Counted from the stretch's first letter, positions 1 to 6,757 are shown. The stretch: 9,223 nucleotides of DNA from an uncultured Helicobacter sp. (GCF_910577135.1 NZ_CAJTLL010000004.1:1-9223); one strand, 5' to 3'. Numbers and translations: made by a program. Notes: a model not told the origin generated them from the sequence alone.

Positions 1-14
1 AGAATCTTTTTCAT
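1..14 (-). CDS. 5' end of an unidentified gene running off the left edge
   Basis: An ATG at 14-12 is followed by codons AAA AAG ATT and the window edge, giving Met-Lys-Lys-Ile. It is preceded by AAAAGGAAC, a good Shine-Dalgarno sequence about 6 nt upstream, and by an extended -10 promoter at 62-70. The Met-Lys-Lys opening would fit a signal peptide or any ordinary protein; too little is present to name it. It follows dgkA on the same strand. Confidence 0.45.
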
Positions 15-61
15 ATATGTTCCTTTTTGAGATGAATTTGAGGCAAAGTAGTTTTAAGGGA

Positions 62-70
62 ATTGTAGCA
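62..70 (-). promoter_or_regulatory. Extended -10 promoter element for the gene starting at 14
   Basis: The minus strand reads TGCTACAAT, an extended -10 (TGn plus a one-mismatch TATAAT). Transcription would start near 55, about 40 nt ahead of the ATG at 14. There is no recognisable -35 hexamer, which is usual for epsilonproteobacterial housekeeping promoters. It lies beyond the dgkA stop, so the edge gene probably has its own transcript. Confidence 0.45.
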
Positions 71-123
71 TATTATTGGAATTATCCCTTATATGAGTAT
101 ATCGTAATAGTTTCTCTATAAAA

Positions 124-531
124 TTAGAGCACAAAATGTGTGAGAAGATAGCTTCCCCATACAAAAGCTACAAACAAACACGCTATAAGTTGTATAGCAC
201 TTCCCATATCTTTTGCTTTTTTGGCAAGAGGGTGGATCTCAAGGCTTGTGAAATCAATGGCATTTTCAATTGCGGAATTAATAAGCTCTACGATAATAGA
301 AAGTACACAAGGCAAAACAAGCAGGATAAGTTCTAGCCAGCTTTGAGCGATAAAACACGCAATAATACTTAGCATAATGCCTATACTTAATACTTGCCTA
401 AAGCCCTCTTCTTCCTGCCACGCTGCCTTAATGCCATCGAGGGAGAAAAAAAAAGCATTATAGAGGCGCTTTAAACCTCTTTTCCCCTTTTTGTCGTTGC
501 GTTGAGGATTCTTAGTTTTGGTCGCTGGCAT
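124..531 (-). CDS. dgkA: Diacylglycerol kinase, prokaryotic DgkA type
   Basis: This small integral inner-membrane kinase phosphorylates diacylglycerol to phosphatidate, recycling the lipid left by transfer of phosphoglycerol head groups. The 135 residues have the DgkA layout: an N-terminal surface helix and three membrane helices (about 45-63, 66-82 and 112-132). Family landmarks are present: EEGFR around 41-45, ELINSAIE at 82-89 and KKAKDMGSA at 104-112. Against E. coli DgkA numbering, with an offset of 13, the key acidic residues E28, E69, N72, E76 and D95 correspond to E41, E82, N85, E89 and D108. The N-terminus is about 13 residues longer and rich in Lys and Arg. The ATG has TAGGAAAA upstream and starts 10 nt after the stop of the preceding unknown gene, so the two are probably cotranscribed. 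Confidence 0.95.
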   Translation of the reverse strand: MPATKTKNPQRNDKKGKRGLKRLYNAFFFSLDGIKAAWQEEEGFRQVLSIGIMLSIIACFIAQSWLELILLVLPCVLSIIVELINSAIENAIDFTSLEIHPLAKKAKDMGSAIQLIACLFVAFVWGSYLLTHFVL

Positions 532-541
532 TTATGTTTTC

Positions 542-1558
542 CTAGCGCGAGATGACTTCTAATTGATAATTGTCAAAAAAATACGGGAAGATTTGCTCGG
601 GGTTTTCAAGTGAGATAAAAATATCTTCTGTCTTATTTTTTCGACTTAGATTAAAGCCTAGCTCGTGTGTATTACCAAGTATATAAGATTCTATGCCTTT
701 TCCAAGCTGGGATATTTCATCAGGGTAGATATTCCCTAGGGTTAGGTTTGCAGCAAGGACGAATAGCACATTAATATTATTCACATAGCTTGCGAAATTA
801 TCCATATTAGCACTTATACCCAAGAGTGGGCTTTGGATCTCATAAAAACGATACATATCCTTGCTAAATCCCTTATCCTTAGTATTTATACTGAAGGTGC
901 GGAGGGCATATTGGTAGTTTTGATATGGCGAGAGGGCATTTTCATTAAACATCATATCAAGGTAGAAATCTTGTAGGATCTGTGCGATATTTTGCCGTGC
1001 GAAATTTTCGTGCTGATATACGCCTTCGGTTTGTATAGCGTATGTGGCATTAGAGGCTTTTATATCGCATTGTAGTTTTTCATTGAGGGTAATATCATTT
1101 TGATTAAGCGCAATATCGCATTGCATTTTGTTTGGGACAAATGATGTAAAGAGTTTGATGCTCTTTTGCTGGATCAAAGCTTCTTCTTCTGTTTGTGCCG
1201 TAGTTAAGGGGAGATCATTAACCTCCATTTTCATATTTTTGATATTAAATGTAGCCTTAAGTGAGTTATCATCGGCAGAATGCACATCTATGCCTATATC
1301 GTATAGATGGAGATTAGCCTCTCTACTGCTTAATGCAATATGTTTGCTATAGCAACCTATGCTTATAAAACCACTACACACAAAAGACTCCCAAGATTCG
1401 ATAATATCAGTTTGATTAGCAAAGTGCTCGAAACTTTGATTGAGCGTTTGTGTCATACGATCTTTAATCTCTTTGCTTTTAAATGAGATAGCAACTCCAA
1501 GTCCTATGGCTACAACCGCGCCAATGCCTAAAACAATACCAATGATTTTTTTACCCAT
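542..1558 (-). CDS. Membrane-anchored exported protein of unknown function
   Basis: I do not recognise this 338-residue protein. Residues 4-26 form a hydrophobic Gly/Ala/Val-rich helix after Met-Gly-Lys-Lys, with no obvious signal peptidase site, so it is probably an uncleaved anchor with the rest in the periplasm. The body alternates predicted beta strands with polar stretches and has only four cysteines, spaced as two pairs (C61/C69 and C147/C164), compatible with periplasmic disulfides. I chose the ATG at 1558 rather than the open frame's earlier ATG at 1624. It has AAAGG 7 nt upstream, leads straight into the anchor, and sits about 30 nt after an extended -10 element; the earlier start would lie upstream of that promoter. 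It precedes dgkA by 10 nt. A conserved epsilonproteobacterial hypothetical protein is the likeliest class. Confidence 0.8.
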   Translation of the reverse strand: MGKKIIGIVLGIGAVVAIGLGVAISFKSKEIKDRMTQTLNQSFEHFANQTDIIESWESFVCSGFISIGCYSKHIALSSREANLHLYDIGIDVHSADDNSLKATFNIKNMKMEVNDLPLTTAQTEEEALIQQKSIKLFTSFVPNKMQCDIALNQNDITLNEKLQCDIKASNATYAIQTEGVYQHENFARQNIAQILQDFYLDMMFNENALSPYQNYQYALRTFSINTKDKGFSKDMYRFYEIQSPLLGISANMDNFASYVNNINVLFVLAANLTLGNIYPDEISQLGKGIESYILGNTHELGFNLSRKNKTEDIFISLENPEQIFPYFFDNYQLEVISR

Positions 1559-1589
1559 TTTGTTTCCTTTGAGGTTTTTGATATGAAAG

Positions 1590-1598
1590 ATTATAGCA
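1590..1598 (-). promoter_or_regulatory. Extended -10 promoter for the unknown gene and dgkA
   Basis: The minus strand reads TGCTATAAT, a perfect extended -10. The predicted transcription start near 1583 leaves about a 25-nt leader to the ATG at 1558. It lies in the 90-nt gap after the nrfA stop, so this gene pair does not depend on read-through from nrfHA. Confidence 0.6.
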
Positions 1599-1648
1599 TA
1601 AGTTTGCAATAGTAGAGACCCCACCCAAAGGGCGAGGGAAGAGGGATA

Positions 1649-3499
1649 TTATTTAGTGTTGGTGGCACCAGCAGAAATTTTATCAACTTCGTCGAAGTTG
1701 TAAGGTTGAATATTTTTATCAAGCTCTAAAAGCTCTTTTGGTGCTTCACCATTTACTCTGGGATCTTTGTAGTAGCGCTCACCAGCAGTATGTCCATTAA
1801 GGTCTATTTTATAAACAATTTCACCGGGATTAAACTTTTGAATCTCTTCAAATCCTAGATTAGAAGTTTTAAAGCCTTTAATGCCATTTGCAGCAGCGAT
1901 TTCAACAAGTTTGGTTTGTCCCATTCTCGCCATTTCTACAGCTTGGAGGAGCATACGGCTTGCTTCGCGTGGATTATGAAATCCTGTGGAGTTTTCCGCA
2001 CCCACAAAATCACCTCTCATTTGTCCTCTTCTATGAAGTTCTAGTGGCTCTTGGAGAGCTTTAGAGATTTTTGTATCATCAGCTTTGCCATTAGTTTGAT
2101 ATGCAGGAAGTTTGCCTAACTCTTCGCGTAATTTCTTGATATCAAAGATAAGGCTCACAGTCGCATATTCTGCACTTCTTAAGTCAAACGCCACAGATTT
2201 TTGAATATCGGCAATTTGTTTTTTGAGATATTCTTCAGGCTGTGTATGGCAAGTTTTACACGCAGAATTTATATCAAAGAGTGGTGAAGTAACATTATGT
2301 TGTGTGATTTTTTTGCCACCTGAACCTCTAATGTAAGGCATATGACAATCTGCACAGCTCACACCATTAGCCGCATGCACACCACCGCTAAAGAGTTCGT
2401 ATTCAGGGTGTTGAATCTTGAGCATAGGCGCTTTAGTTTCTTTATGTGTCCAGTCTTCTTGAAAGATTGGTCGCACTGCATCATAATGCGCATCAAACAT
2501 TTCGATTCTAAAGTTTTCACCTTTTTTCCAAGCACTCCAAGGGAAAGTGAGATTGATACCATCGACTTCTATTTCGGTAGCTTTGTTGCCATCTCTCCAA
2601 TGCTCATATTCATCATAAGTTTTTTGCGTGCCATTCCACCATTTTTTGGTTGGATCGGTGGCAATTGATTCCCCCATAACTTTGACTTTTTCTCCTGTTG
2701 GCTTGAAGTAGTATTCCACGTGGCATTGAGCACATACAAGGGTTCGCATTTCTTTTCTATCTGCTTTAATGCCTTGAATAGGGTCTTTTTGATAGCCCCT
2801 ACCAACAAGGGCATTGATGAGTGCAGGGCGCACTACTCTTAGACTCATATCATCAGGATTATGGCAATCTGCACAGGTTACACCCATTCTTTTACCGCCA
2901 TGAGGTCCGCCGTGTTCTTCAGAGCCCTCTTGTATGCCATTGCGAGCAGGGACGTTTTTAATCATTGTCCAATATTTTGTGCTGTTAAATACAGTGAAAT
3001 CACCTTTGGCTACATTATTGATAAGCCACGGAGTCCAGCCGCTATGGCAGTTCATACAGGCTGCAGGCTGCCCGCCAAATTTTGCAAAACCGTGTGCATT
3101 AAGGAAATCTTTGTTGTTTCTAGCAGTTTCCATTTGATCTACTTGTATCCAAAAATGCCCTCTTTCTTCATTTGCGTCAAGACTAAAGGGATAGCCTGCC
3201 CATAAGATTGTGAGCTGTGGATAGCGAATGAGCTTTGAGTATGCAAGGTTACCACCAAAGTTTGTGTATTTTGGCGTTTCAGTCTCTACCTTAAGATACA
3301 TATCAAGATATTCAGGGAAGTTTTTACCCCAAAAATCAAAAGTCGGGTTTTCATCAGTAAGCTCCACAAGCTGCTTAGAAATCACTCCTGTATTCCCTGC
3401 CTGTTTTGATGAAATATCAAAGTTAAACCATACAAGTCCAACGATAACAACAATGGCCACAACAATAAATATAGGTAGCATTCTTTTTTCTTTTTGCAT
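1649..3499 (-). CDS. nrfA: Ammonia-forming cytochrome c nitrite reductase, NrfA
   Basis: This periplasmic pentaheme enzyme reduces nitrite to ammonium with six electrons, taking them from the quinol pool through NrfH. The 616 residues begin with a Lys-rich n-region and a hydrophobic segment (8-25) acting as export signal or anchor. Five heme attachment motifs follow in NrfA order: CMNCH at 148-152, CADCH at 209-213, CAQCH at 256-260, CADCH at 382-386 and CKTCH at 414-418. The stretch after heme 3 (VEYYF) is the usual position of the active-site Tyr. The first motif is CxxCH, whereas E. coli and Wolinella NrfA use CxxCK at the catalytic heme; Campylobacter jejuni NrfA is known to use CxxCH. 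The length exceeds E. coli NrfA (478) but matches the longer Campylobacter type. The ATG has AAGGAGAAACAG directly upstream and follows nrfH by 20 nt. Confidence 0.96.
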   Translation of the reverse strand: MQKEKRMLPIFIVVAIVVIVGLVWFNFDISSKQAGNTGVISKQLVELTDENPTFDFWGKNFPEYLDMYLKVETETPKYTNFGGNLAYSKLIRYPQLTILWAGYPFSLDANEERGHFWIQVDQMETARNNKDFLNAHGFAKFGGQPAACMNCHSGWTPWLINNVAKGDFTVFNSTKYWTMIKNVPARNGIQEGSEEHGGPHGGKRMGVTCADCHNPDDMSLRVVRPALINALVGRGYQKDPIQGIKADRKEMRTLVCAQCHVEYYFKPTGEKVKVMGESIATDPTKKWWNGTQKTYDEYEHWRDGNKATEIEVDGINLTFPWSAWKKGENFRIEMFDAHYDAVRPIFQEDWTHKETKAPMLKIQHPEYELFSGGVHAANGVSCADCHMPYIRGSGGKKITQHNVTSPLFDINSACKTCHTQPEEYLKKQIADIQKSVAFDLRSAEYATVSLIFDIKKLREELGKLPAYQTNGKADDTKISKALQEPLELHRRGQMRGDFVGAENSTGFHNPREASRMLLQAVEMARMGQTKLVEIAAANGIKGFKTSNLGFEEIQKFNPGEIVYKIDLNGHTAGERYYKDPRVNGEAPKELLELDKNIQPYNFDEVDKISAGATNTK

Positions 3500-3519
3500 C
3501 TGTTTCTCCTTAAATTTGT

Positions 3520-4029
3520 CTAAAATCCTCTTTTGTGCCCTACGCCCTCATGGCAGGAAACACAGCTTAAAGCATTGTTATGCCCTGGGGTGGTCGTAGG
3601 ATTGACCGCATTCTGGGCATATTCGATATGGCATCGCACACAATTATCTTGCACCATTTGCTTACTTGCTTCATTTGCGCTAAGATTAACGGGTAATGAA
3701 TCGAGCTTAAAGGTAAAGGCATAAGCATGTCCTACGCCGCTTTGGGCTTTAGCGATCCATTTAGAAATAAAGTTATGTGGCAAGTGGCAGTCATTACAAG
3801 TAGCTCGTGGCTGTCCTGCGGTTTTGTGGGAGTGGGGAGCATTAGAGTAATCGTTAAAAACTTCATTCATAATATGACAGTTATTGCACGCTTCTGGATT
3901 GTTGCTAAAATATGAGGTGCCTTTGGCATGATAAAATGTATAGCATGCAAGGATAGCAATAATCGTAAGAAGAATGACGAGAATACTCGATATACGAGAG
4001 GACGACTTTTTTTGTATGCCTTGTCTCAA
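3520..4029 (-). CDS. nrfH: Cytochrome c nitrite reductase small subunit, NrfH (NapC/NirT family)
   Basis: This tetraheme menaquinol dehydrogenase is anchored in the inner membrane and passes electrons to NrfA. The 169 residues show one N-terminal membrane helix (about 14-33), then four CxxCH heme sites at C48-H52, C78-H82, C130-H134 and C156-H160. The first is CNNCHIM, with Met54 two residues after the histidine, which matches the Met ligand of heme 1 in NrfH structures. The start is TTG (4029-4027): it has a strong AAGGAGAG ribosome binding site about 6 nt upstream, and the next in-frame Met is residue 54 inside the heme region. The gene lies 20 nt before nrfA, as expected for the NrfHA complex. 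There are no nrfI or nrfJ neighbours here; use of CxxCH at all NrfA sites would remove the need for a dedicated CxxCK heme lyase. Confidence 0.95.
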   Translation of the reverse strand: MRQGIQKKSSSRISSILVILLTIIAILACYTFYHAKGTSYFSNNPEACNNCHIMNEVFNDYSNAPHSHKTAGQPRATCNDCHLPHNFISKWIAKAQSGVGHAYAFTFKLDSLPVNLSANEASKQMVQDNCVRCHIEYAQNAVNPTTTPGHNNALSCVSCHEGVGHKRGF

Positions 4030-4082
4030 TAAACTCTCCTTATTTGTTGTTTGCTGAGTGATTTTAAGAAATACTCGCTAGA

Positions 4083-4088
4083 ATATTA
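4083..4088 (-). promoter_or_regulatory. Candidate -10 element for nrfHA
   Basis: The minus strand reads TAATAT (one transposition from TATAAT). It predicts a start near 4076, about 47 nt before the nrfH TTG. The spacing to the CRP/FNR-like site at 4112-4125 would put that site near -41.5, the class II activator position. This is inference from spacing. Confidence 0.35.
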
Positions 4089-4111
4089 CTATATATCGCC
4101 ATAAAAATGTT

Positions 4112-4125
4112 TTAACTTTTATCAA
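4112..4125. promoter_or_regulatory. Candidate CRP/FNR-family binding site between nrfH and pgeF
   Basis: The plus strand reads TTAAC-TTTT-ATCAA, close to the TTGAT-N4-ATCAA palindrome of the CRP/FNR family, with one strong and one variant half-site. A second TTAAC/GTTAA pairing (4112-4116 with 4131-4135) overlaps it. The position fits activation of nrfHA by an oxygen- or nitrogen-oxide-responsive regulator. Such AT-rich words also arise by chance here. Confidence 0.35.
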
Positions 4126-4148
4126 ATATTGTTAAAAAAAGGAAAAAA

Positions 4149-4943
4149 ATGTTTTTACAAACAAGTTTGCAAAGCCTACTTTTTAAGGGACAAAAGATAT
4201 GTTTTGCTTTGAGTGATCGTTTTGGCGGAGTGAGCAAAGGAGCTTTTAGCACACTTAATTTGGGCTATTATATAGGTGATAAATCTTTAGACGTGGATTC
4301 TAACTATCAGCTTATAACGACAAGATTTTATGATATGTTTTGTGTTGAGCAAGGAGATAGGGCGGCTCTGTATTATTGTCAGCAGATTCATAGCACACAA
4401 AGCGTTGTTTTGGATAAAACTTTAGAATCTTTAGCGCAAAATCGGGGAGGGGTCTCTATATCACTTGGTGAGGCTGATGGCATTATCACACAGATTCCAT
4501 ATAGAATCTGTGTAGCCCTAGCCGCAGATTGTAATCCCATTTTGCTCTATGATAAAGCACATCACGCAATGGCAGTAATCCACGCCGGACGCAAAGGCGT
4601 ATTTGATGGTATATTGCCACAAGTGTTTGCAAAGATGAATGCCTTGTATCAAACACAAGCAGCAGATTGTCTGCTTTATGTAGGGGCGTCCATACGCTCG
4701 TGCTGCTATGAGGTGGGTGGAGATATATGTGAGGAAGCTATGAATCTTGGCTTTAGTCGCAATGTCTTGAAGGGTAATAGGCTTGATTTGATGGCGTGTT
4801 TGCAAGAGCAATGTGAGAATCTCCATATACAAACACATCAAGTAGAGGTTAGTCCATATTGCTCCTGCTGTGATGAGCGGCTATATTCATATAGACGTGA
4901 TAAAACAACAGGGAGATATGGGCTTTTGGCTATGCTTTTGTAA
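4149..4943 (+). CDS. pgeF: Peptidoglycan editing factor PgeF (YfiH / Cu-oxidase_4 family)
   Basis: PgeF family proteins are cytoplasmic enzymes that remove L-Ser misincorporated in place of L-Ala in muropeptide precursors; older annotations say laccase-domain protein or polyphenol oxidase. The 264 residues are of normal family length. The metal-site residues are visible: H81 in QQIHST, C128 in ADCNPILLYD and H145 in AVIHAGRKGV, corresponding to H71, C107 and H124 of E. coli YfiH. Other family blocks are ADGIIT (109-114), GASIRSCCYEVG (179-190) and CCDERLYSYRRD (240-251). The usual HAGWRG is HAGRKG here. The ATG follows an AAAAGGAAAAAA ribosome binding site. It is divergent from nrfH (119 nt between starts) and convergent with the methyltransferase at 4946, the two stop codons being 2 nt apart with no visible terminator. 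Confidence 0.93.
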   Translation: MFLQTSLQSLLFKGQKICFALSDRFGGVSKGAFSTLNLGYYIGDKSLDVDSNYQLITTRFYDMFCVEQGDRAALYYCQQIHSTQSVVLDKTLESLAQNRGGVSISLGEADGIITQIPYRICVALAADCNPILLYDKAHHAMAVIHAGRKGVFDGILPQVFAKMNALYQTQAADCLLYVGASIRSCCYEVGGDICEEAMNLGFSRNVLKGNRLDLMACLQEQCENLHIQTHQVEVSPYCSCCDERLYSYRRDKTTGRYGLLAMLL

Positions 4944-4945
4944 TA

Positions 4946-5323
4946 TTATTTAGGTGTATATACTGCGACAACAGTGTGTCCATAAGCATTTGGTGGAATC
5001 TTAATAAAATGCTTGCCTACTTTCCCTATTTTATTGATAATCTTTCTTGTAATGCCCCTATCTACAAGTGGTGTAGAGAGAAAGAGCTTAGCCCACATCG
5101 TACTTTGATAAAAATCGATATGTTCGTTTTGGACATTTTCGTGGTAGAGGTCAAGTAATTGGAGATTGAATATATCAGCAATTTTATGCAAGGTAGTGTC
5201 GCTAAAGCGGGAGACGTGATGAGGAGGCATATTGAGGATTCCATTTACGCAATATTGAATAAAGCTATTTTCACTCGGCACGGCGATGATAAGCAGAGGT
5301 TTGTTATATGCCCCCCCCCCCAT
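4946..5323 (-). pseudogene. C-terminal part of a phase-variable methyltransferase, out of frame in this copy
   Basis: This open frame begins at the G11 tract and encodes the C-terminal lobe of the methyltransferase whose N-terminal part is at 5304-5894. It opens with a Gly run, then AYNKPLLIIAVPSE, the beta strand that follows the LKPGG-type loop in class I methyltransferases. NMPPHHVSRFS follows, typical of the family's C-terminal region. The ATG at 5323 is formed by the tract edge and has no convincing ribosome binding site, so independent expression is unlikely. A tract of 10 or 13 G, instead of 11, would fuse the two parts into one protein of 315 or 316 residues. The stop lies 2 nt from the convergent pgeF stop. 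It should be read as the second half of one gene, not as a separate gene. Confidence 0.85.
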
Positions 5324-5894
5324 TTAATTGTGAATCTTTTAAGCACTCAATTTGAGCTTGGAGGAAGCCATAAGGATTGCTTACGTGTTCAAGGACTTGG
5401 AAACTACAAGCGATGTCAAAGCCTTTGGCGTGGGATTTGGCATATTCTTCAACGCTGATATTTTCAATGCAAATGCCATCTTTGCTTGCCATTTCTTTTG
5501 CGCCTGTGCTAAGCTCTAGCCCGATGTAATGCTTTTTGGCTTCAGGGGGTAAAAAATGAGCGAATGCTGCTTTACCACAGCCTACTTCTAAAACTTTGGA
5601 TTCTGGATTAATGTATTTTTGGACGTAATCATACTCGTGCTTTTTAGCGAAGTAATACCACTCAAGTGTGTTAAGCGTATTGTAGAAGTGATTATCCCCT
5701 GTGGGAATCGTGCCATCTTCACAAGTGAAAAAGCGCAAATCACATATTTTGCAGTGATGATAAAGTAAGTTGCTTGTAATAATATGACTTACATCAAGCC
5801 CAAAGGCACGTTCATAGAGTGCATTTATATCATCTTGTTTGATGGTTTGCAAGATAGCAGTGCTTTGGCTATGGCAGAGAATACATTGTGTCAT
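5304..5894 (-). CDS. Phase-variable class I SAM methyltransferase, N-terminal part (tract OFF)
   Basis: This is probably a methyltransferase acting on a sugar or glycan intermediate. Residues C4-C7 and C48-C51 form a Cys4 zinc-ribbon-like head. The SAM-binding fold follows: motif I VLEVGCGKA at 101-109, an acidic strand end at E127 (GLELS), and FDIACSFQVLEHV at 159-171. The frame then enters 11 G after LKDSQLN and stops three codons past it (GGGGI-stop), cutting the fold before its last strands. The remainder continues in another frame at 4946-5323. As read, the 196-residue product lacks the C-terminal lobe and is probably inactive. The ATG has AAAGGA upstream and its first bases form ATGA with the stop of the preceding gene's tail frame (5893-5891), so translation may be coupled to the 9-G state of that gene. 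Confidence 0.88.
   Translation of the reverse strand: MTQCILCHSQSTAILQTIKQDDINALYERAFGLDVSHIITSNLLYHHCKICDLRFFTCEDGTIPTGDNHFYNTLNTLEWYYFAKKHEYDYVQKYINPESKVLEVGCGKAAFAHFLPPEAKKHYIGLELSTGAKEMASKDGICIENISVEEYAKSHAKGFDIACSFQVLEHVSNPYGFLQAQIECLKDSQLNGGGGI
5311..5321 (-). repeat. Poly-G tract of 11 (OFF) in methyltransferase
   Basis: Eleven C on plus, eleven G in the coding sense. The upstream frame reads AAT then the tract then CATATAA. Continuity with the downstream frame needs 3k+1 G, so 10 or 13 would be ON and 11 or 12 OFF. Tracts of this length change by slipped-strand mispairing during replication. Confidence 0.95.
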
Positions 5895-6097
5895 ATACGT
5901 CCTTTGATTTGAGATTTAAATTTTCTAAGCAATTTGACAAGGGGCTTGAGTATAGGCTTGGCGATATTGATAGTCATATATATACATCTGCCCCCCCCCG
6001 CTAACTGCACAGCAAGATTTACTTGAGAATCCTTATACTTGCTATAAATTTGCACATACTCCGCGCCCTCTATATATCCGTTATTATGTAACGCCCA
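5891..6097 (-). pseudogene. Displaced C-terminal tail of the DYGGG methyltransferase, containing the G9 tract
   Basis: After the stop at 6084-6086, the +1 frame stays open for 68 codons and clearly continues the same protein: NNGYIEGAEYVQIY is the strand that usually follows the KMMG helix in this family. It then crosses a tract of 9 G (AGGGR) and ends in a strongly basic, amphipathic-looking tail (IAKPILKPLVKLLRKF and on) with the TGA at 5893-5891 overlapping the next gene's ATG. In this frame 9 G gives the long basic tail. Eight G would stop at ADVYI, and ten G would give a Tyr/Gln-rich end after 22 codons. No start codon with a ribosome binding site opens this frame, so it is tail sequence and not a gene. 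Confidence 0.8.
5991..5999 (-). repeat. Poly-G tract of 9 near the methyltransferase 3' end
   Basis: Nine C on plus, nine G in the coding sense, flanked by TTAGC and CAGATG. Each length class leads to a different C-terminus of the upstream methyltransferase, and only the 9-G class (3k) reaches the stop that overlaps the next gene's start. An ATATATATA run at 5976-5984 lies immediately downstream. Confidence 0.9.
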
Positions 6098-6749
6098 TCA
6101 TCTTAGCAATATGTTTAAACGTGTAGCGATAGTGAAAATGCTTAGGCAGGTGGCATTTAATCACGGGATAAAAACAATTCCCAATCAAGGCTTTTCCACC
6201 AATTTTAAGACAAGAGAGCATAGATTCAAAAGTCTTGAGGACATCATCAACGTGCTCTAGCACATCGGTAGATAATAGACAATCATAAGCATTTTTTTCA
6301 AGAGTAGAGACAAAGCGGATATTATCAAATGCTTCTATACACTTTTTGCCATATTGACTAGGGAAAGGCTCATAAATATCAATTTGCACTTTCGGACAGA
6401 GTAGAGCGATTTCTTTAGCTAAGCTCCCAAAGCCCCCTCCATAGTCGCAGATACGTTCAAAGCCCTGTATAGCGATATATTGAGCGATTGCCTTGCGTAT
6501 AGATAGAGAGAGATTATGAGATTCTATAAACAATCCATTGAGTAGCCATACAGGGTGGGCGTAAAATGCACCGATTTTCTCCCAATCAAGATTGCTATTA
6601 TCACAGCCCATATTGTCCCACACTAAGTCAATGAGATACCACATTTGCTCCAAGTCATCGCTTATTTGTGGATTTTGCATAGAGAGTAATATCTCAATTT
6701 CTTTTCTTTCATCGCTTTGTAAATTTTTATTTGTTAAGTCAATATTCAT
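6084..6749 (-). CDS. Class I SAM methyltransferase with DYGGGFG motif, apparently frameshifted at its end
   Basis: This is probably a methyltransferase of surface-glycan synthesis. In the 221 residues, motif I is CDYGGGFGSL (101-110), the acidic residue after strand 2 is E127 in IYEPFP, and TDVLEHV (161-167) and MLSCLKIGGKALIG (177-190) complete the Rossmann core. FHYRYTFKHIAKMMG (205-219) is a family C-terminal block. The frame ends abruptly with Val-Thr-stop, while the +1 frame continues the family sequence for 68 codons (5891-6097). A loss of 2 bp (for example TA from ACATATAATAAC) or a gain of 1 bp (T in GTT) between 6084 and 6098 would explain it. The ATG has a GGGGGC ribosome binding site and lies 8 nt after the deacetylase stop, so it is in the same operon. 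The core fold is complete, so residual activity is possible. Confidence 0.88.
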   Translation of the reverse strand: MNIDLTNKNLQSDERKEIEILLSMQNPQISDDLEQMWYLIDLVWDNMGCDNSNLDWEKIGAFYAHPVWLLNGLFIESHNLSLSIRKAIAQYIAIQGFERICDYGGGFGSLAKEIALLCPKVQIDIYEPFPSQYGKKCIEAFDNIRFVSTLEKNAYDCLLSTDVLEHVDDVLKTFESMLSCLKIGGKALIGNCFYPVIKCHLPKHFHYRYTFKHIAKMMGVT

Positions 6750-6757
6750 ACTGCCCC

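Noticed and set aside
55..91. TAAGGGA/TCCCTTA inverted repeat downstream of dgkA as a terminator
   Set aside because: The loop is 23 nt, the arms only 7 bp and there is no T run; it overlaps a better-supported promoter element.
1559..1624. Upstream ATG at 1624 as the start of the unknown anchored protein
   Set aside because: It lies before the extended -10 at 1590-1598 and has no ribosome binding site, while ATG 1558 has one and begins at the anchor.
1620..1648. CCCACCC/GGGCGAGGG pairing after the nrfA stop as a terminator
   Set aside because: The stem is mismatched and short, and no T run follows on the minus strand.
2342..3599. Plus-strand open frames opposite nrfA and nrfH
   Set aside because: They are antisense shadows of heme-protein coding sequence without ribosome binding sites or recognisable domains.
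5321..5323. ATG at the edge of the G11 tract as a genuine start of a separate 125-residue gene
   Set aside because: No ribosome binding site precedes it, and the encoded sequence is plainly the C-terminal lobe of the upstream methyltransferase.
6752..6756. Five-G run before ATG 6749 as another switching tract
   Set aside because: It is too short to be hypermutable and serves as the ribosome binding site.
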